The position numbers and the translations under genes are program-made. From Prunus persica (lineage: Eukaryota; Streptophyta; Magnoliopsida; Rosales; Rosaceae), in assembly GCF_000346465.2 (NCBI RefSeq), contig NC_034009.1:34789557-34853556 (forward strand): 64,000 bases of DNA. Reading direction: 5' to 3'. Shown here in pieces: positions 1 to 9,611 of the stretch; the stretch's first letter is position 1; every line of letters begins with the position of its first letter. The notes under the pieces are model-generated. The model saw only the letters and a program-made list of their open reading frames with translations. It was not told where the DNA came from and made no database searches.

Positions 1-188
1 AATGGGTCACCCATTTTCATTGTCTGCTTGCCTTATACTAAACCAATTCAATCATTTAACAATAATCTCATAAAACCCAATTTCATCCCACAAAAAAACC
101 ATGCCTTGTAAATTATACTTCCACACAACAAAAGAGAGCCTTTTCATAATAATCCATTCATAAATAAAAAATAAATTCATAAACTGAC

Positions 189-697
189 CTAAAATTGCTG
201 TCAGATTGAGGGGAGTTTTTGACGCAAAGAACAGTGTGAACGCCAAACGGACCACGGTCGTTGTTGTTTACGACCCGAAGGGGGTGAATCACAGTGCCGA
301 TAAAGCTAGCAGAGTTGCCCAGATTCTCTTGCCAAGGATGCCATACAGTGCCGATAAAGCTAGCAGAGTTGCCCAGATTCTCTTGCCAAGGATGCCATAC
401 AGTGCCGATAAAGCTAGTAGAGTTGCCCAGATTCTCTTGCCAAGGATGCCATACAGTGCCAATAAAGCTATCAGAGTTGCCCAGACTCTCTTCCCGACGA
501 CGCCATGTGATTGTCGTTGGACGCTGGAACTTGAGTGCGCGCCGATAAACGCCGCTGCCTTCTCGGTCGTCGTCGGAAAAGGAATTTGAAACCCTAGGGT
601 TAGCGGCTGAAGACGAAGATAAAAGGGCGAGCCTTTGCGAGAACAATAGCGAGGGACTTGGCTTCCTAAACTGGGTTAGAAGATGAAGCGCCTTCAT
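189..697 (-). CDS. OSB-like organellar ssDNA-binding protein, first exon (gene incomplete here)
   Basis: The first exon starts at ATG 697-695 and ends at a GT donor (TTTTAG/GTCAGT) with last base about 189, in phase 2. The N-terminus is rich in Ser, Leu and Arg (MKALHLLTQFRKPSPSLLF) and looks like a mitochondrial or plastid transit peptide. It is followed by an ITWRRRE segment and an SSB-like start, LGNSxSFIGTV, then VNNNDRGPFGVHTVLCVKNS. In the OSB family (plant organellar SSB-like proteins that control mtDNA recombination) this is the beginning of the OB fold. The block LGNSxSFIGTVWHPWQ is repeated through a 54-bp in-frame minisatellite, so the first beta strand is present about four times. 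I could not find a convincing second exon in the remaining 188 bases, so the rest lies outside the window or the gene is broken. Family assignment is by motif memory only. Confidence 0.5.
292..507. repeat. 54-bp in-frame coding minisatellite, four units
   Basis: Units start at 292, 346, 400 and 454. The first three are nearly identical and the fourth is diverged. Each unit is 18 codons on the minus strand (ENLGNSxSFIGTVWHPWQ), so copy-number changes keep the reading frame of the OSB-like gene. Confidence 0.92.
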
Positions 698-1714
698 ATG
701 CGTTTGGAGATCGCGATCATGGGTTGAATTTGAACTTTGAAGTCGGGATTTTGGCGGGTTTTTCTCTGAGAGTTCTCCGACAGAGTCCGGTTTCTATGAT
801 TTCGGCGGGTTTAATTTTGCTCCAAGCAAACAGTGAGAAACAGGGCTCTGAACTGGATTTGAGCGGTTGGGCCTTAACGATGTCGTATTTTCATCTATTG
901 GGCTACGGATGGATCCATATTTGATCATGAGGTTCCATACAATTTGGTCCATCAGAAATCAACATAAAATTCTTGCAACCTATATAATAATAAAGAACAG
1001 CAATTTGAAGCAAATAGTAACAGGATAGTGGACGCTAGAGAAAGAAAAGAGGGAAAAAAAAAAAATTAGAGTTGGATAGCTATGATCAAGTATGTACAGC
1101 ATTATTGTAACTTACCTTAAAATTTTAAAACAAATAGAAACATGATGAACGACCAAAAAATTAAAAATAAACACGGTAAAACCGAAACCTAATCCAATTA
1201 ACTTGTATTTCTTAAATTAGCATCCAATCTAATTAAAAATCAAATTAAATATAGATATTGAATTAGGTTGGAACTTGGTTTGGTTGTTAAAGTTTTCAAT
1301 TCAATGATTTTTTATTTATTTGCAAAGAGAACTTTTTTTTTTTTTTGACAAAAGAGCAATATAGTATGTTATTGATAAGATAAACAAAAACAAGTACAAA
1401 GCAACTACGGTGTCAAATATGGATACAACTTCTCTAATGGCCAAACGCAACAATAAGTTGAATTGATCTAGAGAGAATATGCACTACCTATAAAATAATT
1501 AATATCTATGAATTAGTAACCAGAATCACATGTACTCAAAGATGCAATAAAGATTTGTCACGCAACAACAGAAACGGCAAATCCGTATCGAAAGTCAAAA
1601 GCCAAAATAAAATAAAATATCCTAAACAAAAAATAAACCACAACAAACTCATAAAGAGTTCATGGGAATTACTAGACTAAAACAAACTAAGAAATAAGAC
1701 CACGTCTCCACAGC

Positions 1715-2096
1715 CAGTGGCATAGCCAAGATTTCACATTAGAGGGGGCCTTTCACAAAAAAATTAAAATTAATTCGAATAGGAGCCCTCAAGTGCTAAC
1801 CAGGTTAATAAGTTAATAATATCATTTCATATTGATTAATAATTTATCCATTTATTTACAATTATAATTGTCTTGAATTTCATATTTTAAAATGATTGAA
1901 TATTAATCTCATCATCTATACTATTAAAGACTCAAAATTTAATAATTTATACTTCAACGAGAGAAGAAATATAGAAAATGTTCATAAATCCCCCTACTTA
2001 GACATGTAGCAAACAGAAAATATATAGCAACACATATAAGTAAAAATATGAGAGAGGGCATGAGCCCACCCTGGTCGTTAGATGGCTCCGTCACTA
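1715..2096. mobile_element. Non-autonomous hAT-like element (382 bp)
   Basis: The left end reads CAGTGGCATAGCCA and the reverse complement of the right end reads TAGTGACGGAGCCA, a diverged terminal inverted repeat of the CAGTGGCGGAGCCA type common for plant hAT elements. The flanks TCCACAGC (1707-1714) and TCCACAAC (2097-2104) form an 8-bp target duplication with one mismatch. No transposase reading frame is present. Confidence 0.65.
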
Positions 2097-2784
2097 TCCA
2101 CAACCTCTTGGGCAACCCAAGGAGAGTCATAGCGTCATACCTCCTAAACCTAAACCCGATGTAACCTGACATCATCCATACTTCGTAGCTCCAAATTTAT
2201 ATCAAAGGCTGACAATTGGAGCCAAATCCTTACATGTGTGGGCCAAAAGACGATAACTATATCATTGCAACGACAACGTTTTACAATGATTGCTTCTACA
2301 TCATAAAACAAAGAATCATGTGGGAAGGGGAAAGGAATGAGAGGAATGAGATTTGTGGAGAAGAAAGGGAATTGAGTGGGAAGGGTTGGCTATAAATTTT
2401 TCTTTATCCTCCTTTTGGATCAGGGAAAATAACTCGAAATTTAGCTAAAAATTGAAAATTTAAAAGGAGAAATTGACAATTTCCTTGTTTTGTAACTTAA
2501 GCGCAGAATTTATTATATGACGCACGAAAAAATCGTAGAAATTGGAGTATCAAAATTTTCAAGTTTAATTTTCACCAAAATATGCGTCATTTCACAATTT
2601 CCATAATTTCATTTACAAAATTCGACATACATAAATCCAAACATTAAAATCTTTAATTACCAGAAATTGAAATAATGGAGTAAAATTTTCTCAAAAAATA
2701 ATGATCATGTGTGTTTGGGGGTTAGCGGCAAGAAATTTTTCTTTAAGATTTTCTCGAAGAGTAGCGATCGCGTGTGTTGCACTT

Positions 2785-2932
2785 AAACAAATGTAGTGGT
2801 TTGGAGTATTCAGGCAAGATTTTGAGTTCGAGTTCTAGTATCCGTATTATGTGTGTGAGTTTAATATGCTATCGTCCCTTTCAATATAAAATATCCTAAA
2901 AAAACAAAACAAAACAAAAAAAACAAAAAAAA
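2785..2932 (+). mobile_element. SINE-like tRNA-derived segment with A-rich tail
   Basis: A box-B-like word GAGTTCGAGTTCT follows a box-A-like stretch around TAGTGGTTTGGAGTATTC, and the segment ends in an A-rich tail with AAAACAAAAC repeats. This is the layout of plant SINEs. Ends and target duplication could not be fixed. Confidence 0.35.
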
Positions 2933-3657
2933 GATAAATTCTTAAGTTAGTGTGATGGATGGTCACACTATTGTGAGACATTACTAATTTAAAGGTTATA
3001 ATATGAATGTAGAATATAATTGATAATTCATATAAAGAGATGGATAAACGCACGTGTTGGTCAGATTTGTCCTTTTAACTTTCGTCCTCCTTGCTTAAAA
3101 GCATTTACTTTTATTTTAAAAACAGCCACCACAAATGGTATGGTGGCTAATAGTTAAAAATAATAAAAAGAAGGAAAGGAGAACACCTAGAAGGTCATCT
3201 CGTGGATGAACATACATTGCGGGTTTGTTCCTGCGTCGTGTTCCAAATTCTGACTGGCTGACTCTCCGACCTCTGCAACACCAACAACGACGACAACCTC
3301 AAAGTCTCTCTCACTCTCTCTCTCAATTCGTCTCTCACGACGAGAGATTAGGAGGATTCAATTTCAGGCTTTCAGTCAAGTAGTTTTAATTCTGAATTAA
3401 ATATGTTAAATCTCAAGAGATTAGAGTTTAGTTATTGTCTAAATCTTAACAATTAAAAACCATTGACCGTAAAAATTCAAAATGTTTGAATTTAATTCAA
3501 CCACAGAGGAGATGTAAGTTAACCCCCTCCACAAATAACACTTGGGCCAATAGGCCATTAACAAAAGCCATAAAGGGGCTCAAACACTTTCAAACGACGG
3601 CTGCATCTAGCTCTAACAACACCACCATCACCACCACGTGCTTTCTCACTCACCCAA

Positions 3658-6600
3658 ATGTCGTCTTCTTCTGCATTTTCTCTTCACAAACCCTCTACCA
3701 CTGCCTCTTCTTCTGCTGCTGCTTCTTCTTGCTCTGTTTCAGTTTTGAAACAGGACAGTGGGGCCAGCTGTGAGCAGGATCCGGGGAGGCTCATGCGGCA
3801 GAGGAAGTTCCGCTACCTCAGCAACCTGGACCTCAGTTTCTCTAGTTCCTCTCTCACTTCGCCTGAACATTCGTCCCCCTTGCCTCTTACTGAATCTCCT
3901 CTGATCCGCAGATCCAACTCTGTGCATACAGATAGGTACTTGGACCCTGCGTTCATTAGTTTCTAATTTTCATGTACCTTTCTTCCATGTGTATGTTTTG
4001 CGTGTTCATTATGTCTTTGTTATAATGTTGAACTCTGAGGTGGTCTTTGCTGTTTGAACAGAAGCCAGATTGCCACAACCTCAGCAACCCTGAATTCTAA
4101 TTCAAGCATTTGTCAAGGGGCATTATATAATGGTGGGGGTTTTAATTACAACATGGGCCTGAATGCTTTTTCTAGGACAACTCAAGCAAATCGAATCGCG
4201 AGTCATCCTCTTGCACCACTAAGACCAGACATTGTGTGTGGTTTTCCTATACATGTTGCTACCACTTCATCCATTAATCGTTCAAGCATTTGTCAGAGGG
4301 AATGCCAGAAGATCTTGATTGTGGATATGAAGGTTACAACTTCAGTAGGAGTGCTCCAACAAGTCCTTCATTTAGCCCTCGAAGATCAAATGCCATGGAT
4401 CCTTTTCCTACTTTTGGGGTTTCTCGAGAACAATATCAGGATTCTTATCCTTCAAGATTACAACCAAACAATCCTCATCATAGTCCCAGTCATATTTCTC
4501 CTCCTCACAGCCCCACATCTCGAAGTCTACGCTTCAACCACGAAAGTTCAAATGGAAATGCATTTGCGTTGCATCATAAATCATTTACAGAAAGGGCTGA
4601 AAGTAGTAGTCAAGTGACAGTCAATGCTCATCCTTTGCCTTTGCCTCCTGGAGCAGTGGAACCACCACAGTCATCTATCATGCATCATAATGCAGAACTT
4701 GTATCCACATCATCAATGAAACCTCAATGGCAGAAGGGAAAACTTATTGGACGCGGTACCTTTGGTAGGGTTTATCATGCAACCAACCGGTATGCTGGTC
4801 TCCGGAATCTTTGTGCTACTTTCTCTTGACTTTGTTCTGCAATGACCAATACTTAGTTTTGCTCTTTGTTCTTTTTCTTTTGATTTTAGCTCTGTAACCA
4901 TTTCTAATCATGTGACAGAGATACCGGCGCCTTGTGTGCAATGAAAGAAGTTGATCTCATTCCCGATGATCCTAAATTTGCTGAATGTATAAAGCAATTG
5001 GAGCAGGTTCGTTTCTGGAGTCCTTTATCAATTTGTTAATTCACAGGGCAGTTGCAGTTAATATATTGTTGTCTACCTTTAGGTTTATTAAAAGAGCAAG
5101 TCAAAAACTGCAAAGTTGTTCATCTACACACATGCCACACACTTGCGCTATGATCTTATCAGCATTGTTGTGTAGGAGTTTTTCCCATTTGCCTTTAGCA
5201 TGTTTTATAACTGTTCTCACCAGCTACATGGGACAGGAAATTGAAGTCCTCCGTACACTGAATCATCCGAATATTGTGCAGTATTATGGTAGTGAAGTAG
5301 TGAGTATCTTTTTCACATGTGCAAAATTTATTAAAAACTAATCTTTGCCAAATTTACTAAACATGGGGAATATTGTTTTTGCGTATGCAGATTGATGATC
5401 ACTTCTACATGTACTTGGAGTACGTTTATCCTGGATCAATCAATAAGTACGTCCAAGACCATATTATTGGAGCCATGACAGAATCTGTAGTTCGCAATTT
5501 TACTCGCCATATCCTCTATGGGCTGGCCTTTTTGCATAGCAAGAAGATAGTTCACAGGTGAGAATAATGCTCGAGTAGCAGGGTAATATTGCTGCGTCAC
5601 TTATTTGTTAAAAAGAGCTTGTTACTGTATAAATTGTCTCAATAAATGATGAGACAAGAAGAACCTTAGGAAAAAAATGTTTTTTCTTCAAAGAGAATGT
5701 TTAGATAAACTGTAGAGATTCTTAACATCATCCCAACAGGTTAAAATAGGGAAAAAATTTGAGAATCATGTTGCCTTTATTGGTCATAAGCTTTCCTTGC
5801 TTTATTGAATGGAGTTTTTGTTGATTGTGCTAGGGACATAAAGGGTGCAAATTTGTGCGTTGATACATCAGGAGTTGTTAAAATTGCTGGTTTTGGGATG
5901 GCAAAACGAGTGAGCTTTGTAAATTTTTTGTTACTGACCTAATTTCCTGACAAATTCATGTTTGAATGATCGAGATCACAAGTTTTCGTTGTTGTATATG
6001 TGATTCCTTCAGATATAGTGATGTTATGTACTTGTGTATTTTGTTCCTGTCCTATCAACACCGGCTGCAGTACATGTTCTTGGTTTTATATATAACTCAT
6101 CTTTTGGATGCAGCTTAACGGACAGTCAAACAATCTTTCTCTGAAGGGCAGTCCATACTGGATGGCTCCTGAGGTAATCACATCATCACTATCTAAGAGT
6201 TTGTAGATGGTCTGTGTATACTGTACGTATAATCTTTATATACCTTCGCGCGCTTGTTTTCTGTAGGTCGTAATACAAAACAATCCAGATCTTGGTTTGG
6301 CCGTTGATATATGGAGTTTGGGTTGTACCATCATTGAGATGTTGAATGGAAAACCTCCTTGGAGTGACTTTACAGGAGTAAGTTAGTGAAAACAACTTTT
6401 TCAGGCTTTATTATTCATCATAGTTTCTGATTTTGAGTACTGTCTACTGCCCAAAAGGCAACCTTTGCTCTGTTTGAGCATAGCTTTGTTGCTTTCTTAA
6501 CACCTCCTTGTCTTTCTATCTGTCAGCCTCAAGCTATGTTCAAGGTTCTGGAAAAAATCCCAGATATACCAGAAACATTATCTGCAGAAGGAAAGGACTT

Positions 6601-6960
6601 CCTCAGTCGGTGTTTTCGTAGGAACCCTGCAGAGAGACCATCAGCTAATCAGCTACTTGAGCATCCTTTTGTACTAAACTCACATGATCAAACTATCTCA
6701 CACTATGCCCACAATTTTTCTCTGATGAACCTGGTGAGTTTTCACATTCAACATTCAGTTGATTTTTTTCCCCTAAAGCTATAAAGTTATGCAAAGTAAA
6801 ATTCAAAGAAAATTAAAGCATGAAATTTCGATTATATCGCTAGTAGATTGATATCTTGGCATGTTATGTGCATGCACTATTGTAGGTTAACTTGCGTAGT
6901 CCTAGAGACCGAACTAAGCTAGAAAATAGTCGACGAGAGAGGAATATGAAAACCTGTTAG
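3658..6960 (+). pseudogene. MAPKKK5-like kinase copy 1, degenerate (frameshift, GFG, truncated end)
   Basis: This is the tandem paralogue of the kinase at 9612-13396, with the same exon plan: 3658-3935, 4062-4789, 4919-5006, 5237-5299, 5391-5557, 5834-5909, 6114-6173, 6267-6377, 6527-6733, 6886-6960. The Gly-rich loop IGRGTFGRVY, the Lys in CAMKEV, HRD in VHRDIKGAN and APE in SPYWMAPE are kept. The DFG motif is GFG (codon GGT 5889-5891), which removes the Mg-binding Asp. Exon 2 carries a frameshift near 4296-4301: one G is missing from a G run, next to a net 12-bp insertion compared with copy 2. The exon 1 donor used by copy 2 (CAG/GTAAAT) is changed here to TAG/TTTCTA; an in-phase GT at 3936 could replace it. 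The last exon keeps about 17 kinase codons, then crosses into an OSB-derived remnant that supplies the stop at 6958-6960. At best it makes a pseudokinase. Confidence 0.85.
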
Positions 6961-7180
6961 TGGCTAAAGACGAAGAGAAAAGGGCAAGCCTCATGAGAAT
7001 AATACTGTAACAGTGAGGAGGGACTTGGGTTGTTGAACGAGGTTAGAAGACAGCGCCTTCATATGCGTTCGATGATCAAGATTTGAGTTCGGTGAGGTTA
7101 CTTTTGTTCCAAGCAAAGAATAAGATTCTCAGTGCTTTTCTTGGTTTGGGCCCTCGTTATGTTTATTTGGGCCTTACTAT
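6945..7180 (-). pseudogene. Remnant of the OSB-like gene 5' end and upstream region
   Basis: This stretch matches about 588-900 in order, with many substitutions and indels. Shared words include the GGCT.AAGACGAAGA.AAAAGGGC block, GAGGGACTTGG, GCCTTCATATGCGTT (the start-codon region) and a downstream CCAAGCAAA. Its start codon corresponds to about 7062. Only the first roughly 40 codons are represented and the frame is broken. It abuts the last kinase copy 1 exon directly, so it marks a breakpoint at about 6945. Confidence 0.8.
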
Positions 7181-9611
7181 AAGTTATTTGCTAAGGGTTA
7201 GTGCTTGTCCAGGCCTTTTTCTTTTATCGGGAAAATTTTTGAGGTGTTTTTTTCTTTAGTACAAACGATAATTTTTAAAAGTAAATTTAGGTTTTACTCA
7301 TAAAAAAAATTTCACTTTTGAAAAGACAGAATAACCTCTCAACTTTCAAACTAAAGACATGCAAATGTAAAAGATTTCTTAGGAAATCAAAAAATAAATA
7401 AGGGCAATTTTGAGAAGGGATTTATTTATTTATTTTTATCGTGAATCAGCTGTCGTGACATTAGACCTTTGAATTTATTTATTTTGGATAAATCAGTTGA
7501 TTAAATATTGTTTAATATGTGCCGTGTATGTGATTCAGTGAGTCTGATTAAAAGTCACCTTAACATAAAATTCTTTATTGAGGCTTTCTCGGATAATATA
7601 GAAAAATACTCATTTAAACTTAATTATAATCTCGTAAATAAAATAATAACAATTCTAATCCCATTGAAGCATATTGCGGAGTGTCCCCAACAATGATAAT
7701 TTTTTTCAACTATTCATTTGAATTGAAGGGATCCTTCTAAAGAATGAGCGTGTATAATAATAACATGTGATATAAGAAAAGAAAAATAGAAAAAAACAAA
7801 GTAGAGTTTTTCTTTGTTTTTTTTATAAGAGGTGAAGATGAATGAGAAGAAGACTTAAAAGTCAACTTTTCAGGTCTTTGGGGTTTTTTTTTATGGACGA
7901 GGTCTTGGGGTTGTTCAAATCCAACTTAATGTCTGTTATTAAATAAGAATGATCCTTGGTTTGAGTGGGGAATATCTCGTAAGCCTTTGTTTAATCTTAA
8001 TCTTAGAGATCAACGGAGCAAGCAAGGCACTTACAAAAGAACAATATTTTCCTCCTTACCTAGTAATGTGGCTCAAACACAAATTGACATGTGTTTTTTT
8101 TTTAAGTCTCAAAAGTGATTTTTCCTTCTCCTTACATATATAATGTCTCATTGTCTAGTTATGAAAAACTAAAGAGGTGGTTTATGGGATAGATGAAAGC
8201 AATTTAAAAAATAGAATTCAGTTATCTATATATAAAAGGTAGAGAATGGTGAAACATTCAAAATATCAAAAAATGCCTTTTGTTAATTCAAAGATTAAGA
8301 ATTAAAATTATTAATTAAATGAGGATAATATGATAAAAAAACAAATATTTTTTTATTATTTAAAAAAAAAAACATGTCAGTTTGTGGTTGAGCTACATCA
8401 CTAGGTAAGGGGAGGAAGTATTTTCCCTTACAAAATATGATTTGAATAAGCAAAAAACTAGTGGGTTGGCTTGGCTTGCTAAACCTAAATGCATGCCACC
8501 CAACAGCAGAACGGCCGACCAAGAATACTTGAGATTTTTCAGAGACACAAATTAATCTTACATTAAAAAAACAAGTAGTTTTGACATGGAATTTGATTCG
8601 TGCCTCCTTGGCTGGTCCAGTGGGTTTTGTCGTGTTGACGATGAGGCTTTTTTGTAATTTTCTTCCAAATCCAAATCTCCATCCCATCATCCATGTGTTC
8701 CTAGTCTTCTTCGTTCAACAATAAGTTAAAAAGGTCAAAGGGGCATACAGTAAGACACCGTAACACGGTATCAACCGGACTGCAATTTTAGGTCTGAGAG
8801 TTTTTGGTTTTGTTTTGTCAATTTTCAGAACAAAAAAAGAAAGAAAAAGAAAGTCGAGGATTGGTTTGGTTGACGAAGTCCTCTCCCCAACCAGCCCAAG
8901 AACGCCTAGCTTTGCAGTACGCATACGCTTACGGCGTATCCTAGATTTCGTCAACTCCAAACTTTCGCCCTCCTTCCTTAAAAAGCATTTAATTTAATTT
9001 TAAAAACAACACCAACACCAACTAATGAGGATAATTTTTAATTTTAAAAACAACACCAACACCAACTAATGAGGATAATTAATAACTAATCCCATACTTA
9101 CCTTAACAATTAAAAATAAAAAAAATAAGCAGCAGAAGGTCATCTCGTGCATTGACAATTTGACATTGTAAACACAGAGAGTTTGTGAGGGATTTGTTCC
9201 TCATCCTCCTGACTGGCTGACTCCGACGTCTCCTCTCTTCTCCATCACCAAACAATATCAAAGTCTCTCCTTTAGTCTCAAAGAGATTAGGAGGGAGAGA
9301 GAGAGGACCCAAGTAAGTTCCCGGCTTTCAAGTACTCTGAGGTTTCAATTCTGAATTCCCAAGCAGGGTCTTGACCATAAATAAATTCAAAGTGTTGAAT
9401 TTAATGAACAAATAAAGTAAACGAAGCAAGGAGGAAATTCAGATCGAAGCTAAGCGAGAAACAACGGAGCTGCTTCCCCTTCCACAACTTCACAACATAG
9501 CTTCGGAGCTCTGCTCTCTGAGATTTTGACACCAACAAACAATAAAAGACCACGGCTCTAAGCCTTTTAACTTTTGCAAAACCAGAACCACTTGCTTTCT
9601 CCATTACCCAA
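6961..9611. other. Spacer between the two MAPKKK5-like copies
   Basis: After the OSB remnant there is AT-rich sequence with no gene I can support; the 131-codon reading frame at 8295-8690 (minus) has no recognisable domain. From about 8950 the sequence matches the upstream region of kinase copy 1, which indicates a duplicated promoter and 5' UTR. A 44-bp direct repeat sits at 8998-9080. Confidence 0.6.
8998..9080. repeat. 44-bp tandem duplication in the kinase copy 2 upstream region
   Basis: The segment with AACACCAACACCAACTAATG followed by GATAATT occurs twice with a period of about 44 bp (copies starting near 8998 and 9042). Kinase copy 1 has a single related segment near 3115, so the doubling is specific to copy 2. 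Confidence 0.75.

Larger units (their letters stand above)
698..3657. other. Intergenic spacer between the OSB-like gene and kinase copy 1
   Basis: AT-rich spacer with no supportable gene. It holds a hAT-like MITE (1715-2096), a SINE-like segment (about 2785-2932) and, from about 3060, the upstream region of kinase copy 1. That upstream region resembles the one of kinase copy 2 around 8950-9250: both share the words AGAAGGTCATCTCGTG and CTGACTGGCTGACTC. Confidence 0.7.

Noticed and set aside
1..130. Possible second exon of the OSB-like gene (FLWDEIG near 75-105, minus strand)
   Set aside because: WDEI resembles the WDEMAE part of OSB proteins, but no acceptor gives the right phase and a stop follows quickly. 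It may be coincidence or decay.
292..507. Repeat array that could be mistaken for a CRISPR array
   Set aside because: The units are contiguous with no unique spacers and lie in frame within a plant coding exon.
8295..8690. 131-codon minus-strand frame between the kinase copies
   Set aside because: Low-complexity, Phe- and Lys-rich composition, no recognisable domain, and AT-rich spacer sequence.
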